DNA of 64,000 bases. It comes from Pyricularia pennisetigena (lineage: Eukaryota; Ascomycota; Sordariomycetes; Magnaporthales; Pyriculariaceae). Numbering within the stretch: position 1 is the first letter of the stretch; each line of letters begins with the position of its first letter. Under the pieces are notes generated by a model, which did not search any database, was not told the DNA's origin, and saw only the letters and a program-made list of their open reading frames with translations. The translations under genes and the position numbers were made by a program. Positions 36,757 to 49,306 of this stretch are shown piece by piece. Where the stretch lies: positions 2,578,408 to 2,642,407 of the forward strand of contig NC_043744.1 in the NCBI RefSeq assembly GCF_004337985.1, in the 5' to 3' direction.

Positions 36757-37436
36757 CTTGCTCGAAGGCGCTCGAATGGACGGCATCTTGGATACCCTGC
36801 TGGGGAGGCGGGTCCTAGTGGGTGGCTTCAGGGGTGTGGCTGGGAGCTCGAAAGGCTGACAGGGAGGTGTCGATGGTGCCATGAAGGTAGAGGCTGTGGT
36901 GGGAGTGATTTGCGATGACAGTGTGTTGAAGTCAAAGCCTGAGCCGAGATCGCCCATGGGGGTTTGTGCCATGATCGAGGGCATTTGCTCTGCCATGGTG
37001 TTGAAGTCAAGAATGGGACCGAGACCCTCGAGCTCACTCGGTAGGGAGTACTGAGGTGCCATCATGACCCCGGCTTGGGTGCTCATGGCCAGTGTCGAAA
37101 TATCGGCGCAGGCTTGGTTCATGTTGAGGTCGTAGCTTGACAGCGGTTGGCACTCCGGACTGGGTGTCATGGCCTGGACGCCATTGATACAAGCACCTGC
37201 CCAATCATCCAAGTTGATATTGCCTTCAGGTTTCAGAGTCAGTCAAAGACAATAGTCGACTTTCAATTGCCTCGAATAAGAGGAAAGTGGGTCACTGGAA
37301 ACCTACAATCAGGAGCTGGTGTCATCTCTATCGCGGCACTGGATCGAGGAAACAGCAGGCCACCTTGTCCTGCTGCAGTCATGGTGTACTGCCCGACCGG
37401 GGAAGAAGTGTTGCTGCTGCCCGAGGCAAAAGACAT
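36331..37436 (-). CDS. bZIP transcription factor
   Basis: Exons 37436-37307 and 37223-36331 with an 83 bp intron (GTAGGT donor) encode 340 residues. The bZIP lies at the extreme C-terminus: basic region NYKRRQINNAAAAKSRRKK with the N-x7-R signature, followed by a short zipper whose d-like positions include L, I and L and which carries a polar Asn, ending in LARFIGV. The remainder is low complexity, rich in Pro, Ser, Thr and Met, with a (Ser-Asn)n run near residues 200-212 encoded by a hexanucleotide repeat. A conserved-looking block WHTWAPWINSLTEDELRKLETRQLAPLYYP sits directly before the basic region. I do not recognise a named orthologue. It presumably acts as a nuclear dimeric DNA-binding regulator. 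Targets are unknown. Confidence 0.85.
36720..36760. repeat. GCTGTT hexanucleotide microsatellite inside the bZIP gene
   Basis: Tandem copies of GCTGTT on the plus strand encode alternating Ser-Asn in the minus-strand bZIP protein. In-frame hexamers let length vary without frameshift. Confidence 0.85.
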
Positions 37437-38799
37437 GGTTGCTTGGACTTCTTAACTAGGGCGATTTGATGTGTCCAGGGTATAAAGAGGTGGAACGATT
37501 GTTGCAGAAGGGGGTAACGCTTGAAGTTTGTGAAGAATCTTGAGTCGATGAACGTGCTTGAGATTTGGACTTTAGATGTCGTTATTTCTTATCTTGAAAA
37601 ATGGAAAAGTCTTCAAATCCCAAGCTGGATTTACTTGGGTGAATGCGGGATTCTTATAGACGCAGGAAATGCGAGTGACGGACAGACAGATCCACTAGCG
37701 GGCCTCAAACAGTGGTCATCCATTTGCATCTGAAGTTGATTCTAACTATTGTTCTGTGAATAGCTTCAAAAGACTTCAATCAACGCTGAATAACAATAGC
37801 AGCTCCACTCGTGCAGTGCTGCGTGTAGACCTGGGGGGGGGGATTGAAGTCCTAAACCCCGTGGGGAGGCTGGACTGGCAGTCTCCGCAATGTGGAAGGA
37901 TCTGGGGATCTGGTTGGTCAGGCGAGCCTACAAATATCGTCCTGTTTTTTTCTGGATGTCTTGTGGTGGCAGAGATGTCTGTCGACTGCGTTTGCTCAGT
38001 GGGCCAGGGACAAATAGGATGGAAAATAGGAGGCAAACAAGTGTGGGTACAGGCACAATAGTTGAATAGAGGAAGCATTGCGCTCTGGTTGGTTGAATGA
38101 GATAGCATTCTGTGTCATTTTTATGGTATTCAAAGTTGTAATTCAAAATGAAAGAGATCAAGTTGACGAGTTGACATGTGGGATTCCAAAACCACAGACA
38201 GGTGAGAGAGATACAGGAGTGGCCCCATCCCTGGCATTTCACGGCAGAGGTATATCTATCTATCCATGGAACTAGCTTTGCCAGAGTGAACAGCAACATC
38301 GGGACTATTTAGAGTGGGCCAGAATAAGTTGCAGACTTTACATTGTTTATCGGAGAGAAGTGAAAAATGGGTTTAATAGAATGTCGCATGAAATCCGAAG
38401 CAATGGTGAGATTGTCGTCTGCCTCATTTGGCCTTGTAAGTCAACTTTCACACCGCTCTGGCAGAATGGCAACTAAAAGACTGGGCAATTAACTTGGTCA
38501 TGGTCAGGGGCCACTTACCGCACCCCGCCCCAACTTTCGTTGATTGGTCTCGACGCGTCGCGACTCTTACGCATCTCCCATGTCCCTCCCCTACCAAATA
38601 ATTAATTATTGATTCTAGTGCAGGCAAACCGCAGCGGAAGCCGGCACAAAATAGACAACGTCGCTCTGCGTACTGCACCAGAAATAATCGAAAATTCAGG
38701 GAAGTCTTTTTTCTGGGCTTCCATGAAGATAACACCGTACCGATCGCGCAGTTCCTGAAACGTACTGCATAAGACACGCGAAATACCAGCCCATCCATC
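37437..38799. other. Divergent intergenic region, bZIP / CTF18
   Basis: 1.36 kb between two divergent starts; must hold both promoters. A G8 run lies near 37834-37841. No gene recognised. Confidence 0.6.
38553..38558. promoter_or_regulatory. MBF-type ACGCGT site upstream of CTF18
   Basis: Perfect palindromic ACGCGT in the context CGACGCGTCGCG, 247 bp before the CTF18 ATG. In yeasts this hexamer is bound by MBF and drives G1/S expression of replication genes. The same hexamer occurs upstream of MCM6 in this window. Confidence 0.5.
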
Positions 38800-41700
38800 A
38801 TGTTGGCTGCCTCGTCTCCCATCAACTACCCGCAGACCTCATCGCCACCCCTGAAACGCCGCTTGCCCTCCCCTCCCCGAGGCAGCCAAAATGCATCCCA
38901 AAAGGCAAAGGCACGAACACGGGGCGGATTCATAGACGACGACTCCTCTGATGATGAAGACGAGCTAGGAAACAACACTGGCCCTGCCCCGAAAAGAATA
39001 CTGGTGGACGACAAGACGACACAAGAAGAGGCCCTTCCAAATCCTCACAATGATTACAACGAACTACCATCCCAAACCGTCGCATTAGAGCCCGCTGTCG
39101 ACTTGGAAGAGGAGAGACGATATCAGGCGCTGTTCGATAGGCCCATCACGCTAGATGACCCAGAGGACGATGGGGATGCTGTAGGGCTGGATTTGGAGAC
39201 GCTGACCCGCACTCTCAATATCGAAACCTGCTCGGGCAAGCAACTCCCTATCAGACACAGGAAGCCAACCAAGCCTGCAAACTACAAGGACATGGTGGCT
39301 TCTCGGTCCCGACACAAAGAGGGCCGTGCCAAGAAAAGCTACTACGGGATTGCGATACATTCTCTTATTGATGCCGCCGAAGAAGAAGAAAAACAGCTGC
39401 GGGCAAAGCAATCGGCGGCCAATGTCCCTGTCTTGAAGGCGAGACCAGATCACGCCGTTCCGTCAATTGAAACTCATGCGTCCGAGAGCAACGCGGGCCG
39501 GAAGCCCAAGAAGACCCTGCTTTGGACCGAAAAGTACAGAGCAAAAAACTTCATGGATCTTGTTGGTGACGATCTCACGAACAGGCAGGTTCTCCGCTGG
39601 CTTAAAAGGTGGGATCCCCTAGTGTTTCCCCACGCAGCCAAGTCCAAAGCTGCCGCCAAAGCGTCTCGACGGGGTGCGGCTCATCAGCAGCAGCAGACGG
39701 AAGACGATAAACCTCACCGGAAAATTCTCATGCTCACTGGTCCACCTGGCTTGGGAAAGACCACATTGGCCCATGTTTGCGCCAAACAGGCCGGCTATGA
39801 GGTGCTCGAGATCAACGCCAGTGACGACAGAAGTCGGGATGTCGTGCGCGGTCGCATCAGGACCAGTCTGGGCACCGAGAACGTCAAGACAGTTGAGCAG
39901 CACAAGTCTGCGGACGGCAAGCCTCCGAAAGTCGCCCGTCCTGTCTGCGTCGTAGTTGATGAGGTCGATGGAGTCGTCTCAGGGTCCGGCGGGTCCGGCG
40001 AGGGCGGCTTTGTCAAGGCGTTGATCGATTTGGTGATGACTGATCAAAAGAACAGCGCCTCAGGTGCTAGTAGCTCCAGCAAGACCAACCGGCGCAAGAA
40101 GGGCGATGACTTTCGACAGATGCGGCCGCTTGTTCTCATCTGCAACGATGTCTATCACGTCTCGCTTAGGCCATTGCGGCAGTCTGGACTTGCCGAGATT
40201 GTTCACGTCGGCAAGCCAACCATCGATGCTGTGGTGACGCGCCTCAAGAGCATCTTTGACAAGGAGGGTATCCCGTGTGAAAAGGATGCGGCACGCAAGC
40301 TGTGCGAATATGCTTGGGGCATGAACAGTGGGATTGACACCCGTCGTGGCGCCGAGAGCACGGTAGAGGGTGATCTTCGTGGCGTTATGGTTGTGGGAGA
40401 ATGGGTTGCAGGCCGTGTCAAAGCACTTTCAGCGCAAACCGGTGAGCCGCCACGTCTGACAAGACAATGGATTGATCAGAACGTTGCTGCTGAGCTGGCA
40501 CATGGTGGCGGAGGAGCCAGGGGATTGGGCAGAGGCAGTGCCAAGGATGTTGTTGCGCGGATATTTCAGGAGGGTGCTGGCTTCCCCAAGCAGCAGCAGG
40601 CCGTGGACAAGAGCAACAAACATGCCCGACGCGAGCAACCCACTGTTCAACTTGGCTTTGGAGAACAAGAAAAGAAGCAAGCCATGGAGCGCCTCGGCGA
40701 AATGGTCGCAGCCAGCGGCGAGGTGGATCGCATCATGACCGAGATCTTTGCAGAGTGGCCAAACCGCGAGTTTAGCGACGACTGTTACTTGTCAAAGCCC
40801 AACACAGCATACGAGTGGATGGACTTTCACGATTCTTGCTCGTCTCGTCTCTTTTCAAGCCAAGAATGGGAGCTGGCACCGTACCTAAGCCAGCCGGTTC
40901 TCGCATGCCACCACCTCTTCGCATCACCCCGTCGACATATCGCCTCCAATGCAGGCTATGACAAGAAATGGGGTGCAGATGCCGAAGCCGAAAAGGATGT
41001 GGCGCCTGTTCCATTCTCAGGCCCGCGCGCCGACTATGAGGCGCGTGAGGCAGAAAAGCACAACCGTGCCATGCTCCAGGCCATTCAAGCACAGCTGACT
41101 CCGGCGTTGGGCAGAGCTTTCCGGAGTCCTGAGCATGTGGCTACTGATTTTCTACCATATCTTGTGCGACTCGTGTCTCCCAACGTCAAACCTGTGGTAG
41201 TTGGCGGGAGCGGAGGTGGTGAGAAGGGTATGAGCTCCATCGCGAGCGTTCGCCGCGAATCAGAAAAGCTCATGGTCAAGCGAGCTGCCGAAGTTCTCGC
41301 CGAGGTGGGCATCGAGCTAGTCAAGGGCAAGATTGAAGAGGCAAATCCGTCAGCATTCAGCAGGACGCAGTGGGTTTACCGGATGGAACCGTAAGTTTGG
41401 ACCGAGCACCTCCGGTCGTCAGGGCGACCAAAGTTGAGTAACATATCTAACATTGTTGTTTGTATCAAGTGATCTCGATGCTCTATCGACCTTCGAAACC
41501 ATGGGCGCCTACGTCCTTGGCACACAAGCACCAACTAGGTACGCCGTTAGGCAGGTTCTCGACCAGGAACTACAAAAGACCATTGCCCTCCGCCAAAATG
41601 CAGCCAGACAAGCCCGATTCCAGGCGGGCAAAGGCACAAGTGGCGGCAACGACAAGGAGCTGCATGAGTTTGACGACAAAGAGAACAAGAAAGGCGGCAA

Positions 41701-41950
41701 GATGCCCGATGCTGGCGCAGCTCTCGCGGCCGCTGTACCCGCTGTCAAGCGGGACTTTTTCGGCAGGATTATTGTGGAAGAGCCAAAACCATTGCGCGAC
41801 CCGGATGGGAAGTCGAGGACGTCCAAGAAAGCTCCCTCTGGCGGGGAGGGCAAAGACCATGATAAGATGATTTGGGTAACGTACAACGAGGGACTGAATA
41901 ATGCAGTCAGGAAACCAATATCTTTAGAGGAGTTTCTCTGGGGATTGTAA
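38800..41950 (+). CDS. CTF18: Chromosome transmission fidelity protein 18 (alternative RFC large subunit)
   Basis: Exons 38800-41390 and 41470-41950 (79 bp intron, GTAAGT donor) give 1023 residues. Ctf18 replaces Rfc1 in a clamp loader with Rfc2-5, Ctf8 and Dcc1 that loads PCNA and supports sister-chromatid cohesion and the replication checkpoint. Visible: an acidic Ser/Asp-rich N-terminus, LLWTEKYRAKNFMDLVGDD entry motif (about 240-258), Walker A GPPGLGKT (314-321), EINASDDRS, Walker B VVVDEVDG near 385, then the RFC collar region. Exon 2 encodes a conserved tail, KRDFFGRIIVEE and YNEGLNNAVRKPISLEEFLWGL, that fits the Ctf8/Dcc1-binding end of the family. This tail and the W-R-D-L arrangement separate it from RFC1, which has a BRCT domain not present here. 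An ACGCGT site lies upstream. Confidence 0.95.
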
Positions 41951-43787
41951 AGCAGACACCTATTGGCACCAGGAGCTGACAACCGTCAGCCCCGCCCCGG
42001 TCAATTAAATATAATGTGATTCAACCATCTCGAGGAAACTTGGCTGCCAAATATTCGATGCGTGACATCCGCCAACCCCATAGTCAGGAAGCTTCTGCTT
42101 AACTGCTCAATACACTGGACGATCCACTGGCTCGGCGGACATTCTATCTGCCCTCAAACCAGCACAGCTTCTGGCAGCATTGCATATAATGGGTGCATTT
42201 CAACTCGAAGAAACTTGCATCATCGCAAAGCCATCAACTCGGCTATTGTCTGCATCCTTAAATAGCTCTGTCACTTGATATTCCCAGATAAGACAACACT
42301 TGGCATGCTGCCTTGAAACAAACACACAACCGGCAACAAGAAGTCTTTTTGTTTAGAAAAAGGTCTGGCGCAGCGGTCTGGCTGTTTTCAGTCTTGGAGA
42401 CTCACAAGCCTCCCTCCATGGTGATGCATGTTCTTTCCCTATCTGCATCTAGTGGCTTTAACCTAGATTAGGTGGACGACTGATGCAGAAACCGTTCTAT
42501 CTTTATGTCCTTCTATTTGATCTCTGTTTTGCGGGCTCATCATCTCACCACCTCTCTACATAACTTCACTTACACCACATCCTGCTGTAAACAATCCTCA
42601 AACTTTATCTTTGAGATTGATCTGGCTCTCAGTCAGTTGTTTGCTCCAAAATTCTCCCCGTATCTGAATGGGTTCCTTGCATATTTCATCGATTTTTACT
42701 CCCAATCGTATCTGATATCCGCATGACAGAACTTTCGTCTTCTCACCAACAGCCTTTCTTGCACTGCTCAAAAATAAGTCACCTAGCTATTAACCTGAAA
42801 TATCTCACCTAATTCGGCGCCGTTAGTGCCGTGATTAGTACCTGCTGCTTTGGGATCAGCGTCAGTTTCTCTACCTGCCTACCCATCATATCTCTTTGAC
42901 GTTTTCTGGTAAATCCATATTTTTGAAATCTTGATTATCAAACAACCTCTATTCCATCTACCCATCGAACCACTATTCCAATTCCAGTTCATCATCTACC
43001 TTGCTCAATATCTATTCAGCTCAAATTACAGAAGTTTCTTCCCTCGTGTTCCTTCTCGGCACACAATCTACTCGAAATCTGTTTGTTCTCTTTTCTGCGA
43101 CCTACCTGATCATATCCACTATCATACCACGGCTTGATCTGGCGGTCGTAAAAAGTTGCTCTCTCAAATCACCTTTCCCAAGTCTATGCTTCATTCAAAA
43201 CCTCTCTAGCTGGTAGTCAAACGGTCACTTCGCCCTCGTATTCACACTCCACAACCGTTCCTTGACCAGCGCCTCCGGCTTTGGATATTCATCAACCAGA
43301 AGCACCCTGCCGGTCTGTCTTTAGCTACAATAGACGATACTCGATCGACTTACAGTGAGAAATTACAATATTCAAAAACCTCAGTTGACGGATTGTCTGA
43401 AGAGGCTCACTATCTCTCAACAAACCTCACCTTGTTGATTCTTCATCAGCTTCTAGTACAACCAATTTCGCCTAATCTTCACTTTTCTCTTCAGAGAAAA
43501 GACTATTGTGAGTAGAAGACTGCCTAAGCACTGCGATACCAACGAACCTGCACCCATCACTCTGCCACCACCTCTTATCATCTCCAAACACTCATACACC
43601 ACGACACCCAGCGGCGGTCCTGTTTTCTCATTCAACATTTCTCTCTCACCTACTAGCAAACTCACATCACCCACTCCCACTCGAGCGTTTGAGCTTGAAC
43701 GTTTCATGCTCTGTTTATTACTGGCTGACCAGCATCCGACACTTCATACGCTCAAGACATTCACGCCATACCAGCAGCACTCGTTGC
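41951..43787. other. Intergenic region with long pyrimidine-rich leader
   Basis: From about 42480 to 43690 the plus strand is strikingly poor in G and rich in C and T, with many CTC/TTC/ATC units. It probably contains the promoter and a long 5' UTR of the ULS1-like gene, but no transcript evidence is available. No gene recognised. A tRNA-like A box at 42365 lacks a B box. Confidence 0.5.
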
Positions 43788-46700
43788 ATGTTCGCAGAAG
43801 CCCGTTATCCCAAAACGAGCGCAGAGAACACGAATGACGACGATTCCAGATCCCGTTCGAGTTCACTGATGCTGCCGGTCAGCAACATCCCGCAATCCAC
43901 GGGACTCCTGATAGGTGACAGCATGGGCTCACTCAATCCTCGTGCAATTTCACGGTCACGAACAAGAGAACAGAGCCATGCCTTGTTCATAAATGATATT
44001 TATGACGGAGACTTGGATGACGATGACGATTTGGAGATAATCATGACCGAGGATGTGCCCGATGCCGCTATGAAAAAGTTCCGCCTCAACGACGGAGTCA
44101 AGTTTGTGCCACACATCAAAACTGAGCCTATCAAGCAGGAGGGCCTCGATGACCATACGATCTCCGGAGGCCATGATTCTAGACATGACTCCAAGATCTC
44201 TGGTCGTCTCACATACACCGGTGGTCACGACAAATCTATGCCAATTGACCTAACCCAGACCCCCGAGACAACTGACTACCAGCCTACGGATGTCGTCTTT
44301 TTAACTGACGATGAAGAGGACTCCAAAGAAGACCTGCATGTGATAGACCTGTCGGACGACGAAAACATCAGACCACCAATCTCATCCGCTGGCCAACAAT
44401 CGACATCCCAAGGCAAGGACAAGATTCAACATATCGACCTGGATGACGACACCGTTAGCAATGTTGCCGTGGTGCGTCTTAATTTGCAGACGGTGCGCAA
44501 AGAGTATATTCAGTTGACGAGCAAAAGAGACAAGTTGAAAGCCAAGGAGGCACAAGGCATCTTGTGCCGGGAGGACACCAAGCTTCTAGAGAAACTAGAG
44601 GAAGGAATCTCTGAGAGAGAAAAAATTATCAATGACAACGAAGGCGACGATGGCTCCAGTGACTCAGATGATGACGAGTTCGACGATTTTGACGATTATG
44701 CTACCAACGACCATGTTGATGAAGCAGAAAACGGCTTAGACGAGGAAGACACCGGCGGAAAATATGTCGAGGACGACCCAGAAGATGAATATTACGAACA
44801 AACGAATGAAATCGATGATGATGATGATGATGGCGACGACGAATACCTGCCGACCGAGACCAAGAATACGAAGAAGAGGAAGCGAGTCGCCAAGAGCCAG
44901 GCTCCCAGGTCTAAAAGGGTGTCTGGTATTTCAGCCAAAACGCAGAAGACTAAGAAGCCCAAGACCAAGCGAAGCAAGAAGCAGCAGGGCTCGCGGCCGG
45001 CATCAGCACAAGAGTGGTGGAAAAGGGAATACGAAAAGAATTCGGAAGCAGACGCGATTCCAAACTTTCTCGTACCCAACGGCCGCACGAACCCCAAGCA
45101 AGCGGCAACATGGCAGCCCGGCGGAGCTCATGACGAACAAGTGCTCGACATGCTAAAAGATATTGACCCCGTTAATGCTCGCGCAGCAATGGACACCACT
45201 CTGTTTCTGGACGAGGGCACTGCCACAACGCGCCAGGCTCAAGAGGCTCAACTGAAAGCCAACTTGAAGATTATCAACGATAGCATGGTCCAGAAGGACG
45301 CTAGAAAGGAAATGTCACTGCTGAAGAAAGCAATGGGCTCTTTCGGCCATGGCAAATGCAAAATTACGAACGGAAGGTATCTGCTTCCAGGAATGAACAC
45401 TCCTCTATTCAACCACCAGCTAGTGGGCGTTCACTTCATGCTCGGCAAGGAATTCTCACCTCTGGGCCCTTACGGTGGTATCCTTGCCGATCAGATGGGA
45501 CTAGGAAAAACGGTTCAGATGCTGGCTTGCATGGCTCAGAATCAAGGGGATGGCCCCACGCTCATAGTAGCCCCTGCAGCAGCTATTGAGCAGTGGAAGT
45601 CTGAACTGAAGCGGCATTGCACTTTTGCTACACGGATCTGGCAGTACAGTGACAAAAATGCAAACCAAGATCCCGAGACGTTGAAAGAGGAGAAGGTCGT
45701 CATCGCCAGTTATCAGGCAATCGCACAAGCATTCCCCTCTGATGAGGCACTGCGGCGTATCGGCGGCATGAAACTCGGTCTGGACGAATGGCGGGATCAA
45801 TTAACAGGGGAAATGGGTGATGCTTTTCTTGTCGACTGGCATCGAGTGGTTCTAGATGAGGCTCACGCCATCAAAAACCACCTCTCAAGGACTTCAAAGG
45901 CTTGCGTTCACCTGCGGAGCAAACATCGGTGGGCTCTGACCGGCACACCGATACACAACTCTATTGAGGAACTTTACCCTTATATGAGGTTTCTGAAAGT
46001 CGAATGGGCTGCAGACATGCACGAATTCAAAAAGAAGTTCGGCAGAACCCCCGGTGACGACGAGAGCGAAAAAGCCAGGCTGGCTGCCGTGGTCCCTTCG
46101 CTCATGATCCGAAGACGTGTCCACGACACGTTCATGGGACAGCCCATCCTCCGCATTCCGCCTACTCATCCGGTCAAAACCATCTCTGTCGAGCTCTCAA
46201 CGGAAGAAAACTTGATCTATCGCCGACTGGAAGCTCGCTTCCGTGATAACCTGAACAGCCACATCAAGGAAGGCGTCAACACCAAGAAAATGCGCACCTA
46301 TTTTACCTACCTCACACGCCTGAGACAATGTACTTCGCATCCATTCCTGCTTGAGACATCTTTGAGGCGGGACTTTGAGTTGGAGGATATTGTTTGGCTT
46401 CGTCAGCAGTTGGCCGAAGTTGGCGGGCAAACCCCTCTGCGTACTCACATCAGCAAATGGATAAACGACGAGGAAGCCCGCAGGCTCGAGAAAGACAACA
46501 ATGGAGACGGAGGCATGGATTTTGGAACGACCGACCTTGGCAAGAGTGCCTTTGGCGGATTGTTTGAGATGGACGAGCAGCTGGAGCGAATCGAAGCCGA
46601 GAAGACAGCCGAGGACCATATTTGTCGATCATGCACCGAGCTGGCCCAAGACAGTCAAATTACAGAGGTAAGTATATAGAGTATCTATCATTGCGGCTTT

Positions 46701-48396
46701 CCAGGCTCCCAGGAGCTATTCTATCTCATCCCACGTTCTACTTATACATGCCGAGCAGAGACATCTGACCTTGCATCTTGAAAATACAGCCATGTGGTCA
46801 TAGTTTCTGTATGGACTGCATCGAGCCGGTAGTTCACAACGCTGAGATCTCGAACCAAGAGCCAAAGTGCCCCCATTGTTCGACTGTGGTGAAAAGGTAC
46901 AAGCGAATGCCAAAGCCCGTCAGTAGAAACAAGGGCTATGACGAAGACACCGACGCTGAGGCAGTGGAACAGCCGGATGAGTCAGTCCGGGCCCCTGGCA
47001 AGCGCAAGAAGAAAGCACGCACCAAGAAGGGCCCTGAACCCGGCGATGACGCCCAAGGACTTCAACCTAGGTCTCCAGACATCACCAAGTTTCTCGAGCT
47101 TTGTGACAGGACACCGGATAAGCCAGTCACACCTAGCGCCAAGACCACGGCTATCAAGATGCAGGTTCTCGAATGGCTTCACAAGTATCCAGATGACAAA
47201 ATAATTAGTGAGATCCGTGCCTCGAGCTTTGCACTTTTGCTCCCCCTGACGCTCCGCGTTGTGGTATACTAAATGTTTAAATACTAGTTTTTACGCACTG
47301 GGTTTCTCTCGCTCGTATCCTTGGTCGAGTCTTTGCGGCAGAAAAGATCCAATTTCTATATTATTTTGGCAGCATGGCCATGAGCCAACGAAAAACAGCT
47401 ATTGACAACTTTACTAAAAGGACTGGTCAACTAGCGCCTAAGTTACTGGTCGGTGCTGCTCTTCCATCGGAACAGGAAACGGACCCATGAAGTAGCAGAC
47501 ATATGTATACTGACGACGTCGTACTAAAACAGATTGCATCCACAAGGTGCGGTGGCCAGGCCCTCAATCTGACGGCTGCCAACCGAGTCATCCTCGTGGA
47601 CCTGTGGTGGAACACGGCAGTCGAACGCCAGGCGTTTGGTCGCGTGCACCGCATCGGGCAGACCAAAGACACGTACTATGTCAAGATCGTTACTCGCAAG
47701 ACCATCGACGAGCGCCTGCTCGACATGCAGGGAGAGAAGGACGCCAGAATCTCCGAAACGCTGCAGGATGGCGAGCGCAAGGCGAAGCCGCTCACCTATG
47801 CTGACATCCGCTACCTCATCGCCGGAGACGACGACGATAACAACCTTAAAATTGACCGACACAGAGACCGTAATGATGACGCGACTGTGGGTGGTAATTC
47901 AGACCAGCGCGAAGAAGACATTTCTTCTGATGATGAGGGCGGCAATGGTGTAAGTGCCGCCGTTCGCCAAGGCCAGAAGCGGCCGTTGGGGGCCGGCGCA
48001 GACACCCAAAAGGCCGTCAAAAGGAGGCGCCCGTCTAAACGCGGGCCCAAGTCAAACTCCAGAGCCACAAACGAGGACTCTGGGGAGGACAAGGGCCCAG
48101 GAGGTAGCCAGGAAGAAGGTACTGACGAGTCCCAGGGTGGCCTGGAGCCGACTGACGGCCCTGACGAACCCGATGGGTCCGCTAGTGACAACGGCGTGAT
48201 ATACGACCCTGAAGGAGCCTACGACTCCGACTTGCCGCGTCCCAGCATTGAGGGAAGCATAGATCCTACTGATACCTCTGTTGCTTTTGAGGATCTTGGC
48301 GGAGACTTTGCTGTGAAGGAGATAGAGAATCGCGAGGTTCCGGTCTCAGACTCGAATCCTTTTGTTGACGACGCCTCAGATTCGGAGGAAGATTGA
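43788..48396 (+). CDS. SNF2-family ATPase with RING finger and SUMO-interacting motifs (ULS1/RIS1-like)
   Basis: Four exons, 43788-46667, 46790-47207, 47288-47448 and 47533-48396, give 1440 residues. Parts in order: acidic N-terminus with candidate SIMs (PIDLT 152-156, VVFLTDD 169-175, HVIDLSDDE 184-192, HIDLDDD 215-221) and two psi-K-x-E motifs IKTE and IKQE (110-118); a KR-rich stretch; SNF2 motif I ADQMGLGKT near 568; DEAH box near 690; a RING finger CxxC...CGHSFCMDC...CPHC near 945-990 whose centre is rebuilt at splice 1; helicase C motifs CGGQALNLTAANRV and QAFGRVHRIGQ; acidic tail. This order (RING between the two helicase lobes) is that of the Rad5/Rad16/ULS1 group, and the SIMs favour ULS1, a SUMO-targeted DNA translocase. 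The third intron has an unusual GTCGGT donor, chosen because it keeps frame and restores KLLIASTRCGG. The start codon is uncertain: an out-of-frame ATG at 43706 overlaps it. Confidence 0.88.
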
Positions 48397-49306
48397 TGAG
48401 GATACCATTTTAGCATTGGCTTTACTTGGTTTTTTTTTTCTATCTGTTTTTTTTTTTGGAATTTTTGGGCTGTTTCTGAGGGGAATTTCATGAAAATCTC
48501 AAGCTTTTGCCAAACTTTCTGAAAGGCCCGTCTGGGGGATGATCAGGGACCCCCCAGTGGCTGGATGTATTTGCGATGAATTACACCAAACCAACACAAG
48601 GGCAGCCAGCCTGCAAGACTGAGGGTAGCGGACGGGTAGATCATGGGGAATTTCCCATGTCAAATATTCAGGAGTTAGCCTACTTTTGAGATTCTGGGAC
48701 GGGTTGCCGTAAGTGCTCCAAAGTGGCCACGGATCTAAAAGACGACAGTACAAGATGCATTGGGATATAGAAAACATTCTACCGTCTCCGCCATTTCTGA
48801 GTATGTGATAAAGGTCCAGTAGTACTTGCCTGTGTGCTTGACCTGTTGCTTATGAGGATTGGATTCACGCCCTGGACTTCGAAATGGATATTTCTTCGCT
48901 CATATTTGTTTGGATCCATGGAGATGACTGATCTTTTTCCCAAAGCTCCCAGCACCAAAATTCAACGAGTGGTCTAGGAGACCAAACTGGTGGTTTCATT
49001 GGCAATCTTGTGGATGCGGCTTCTTTCCGTCAGTGATCACAGACTGCCATTCACCATCAAAATCCATGCATTTTCCAGAAGCCCTCTCAAGCTTGCCGAG
49101 TGTATTCAACTGCACCTCATGATTCCTGTCACCCTGCCCTGCTGTTGTCACCTGATAAAGTTTTGTTTACGATTTCGAATGATTGAAAACCAGGTATGTC
49201 TCTGTAAATTTGGAAAAAGAAAGAAAAGCAGATAGGCGCACGTTATAAATTATTAAAATCTCTTTTGGCCACTACATCAGAAGAAACTCAGATCAATTAG
49301 CGCCGC
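48397..49306. other. Convergent intergenic region
   Basis: About 0.9 kb between convergent genes, with T tracts at 48430-48439 and 48448-48457. Only 3' UTRs are expected. Nothing else seen. Confidence 0.6.

Noticed and set aside
42360..42420. tRNA-like A box (TGGCGCAGCGG)
   Set aside because: No B box of the GGTTCGANTCC type follows at the expected distance and no cloverleaf can be drawn.
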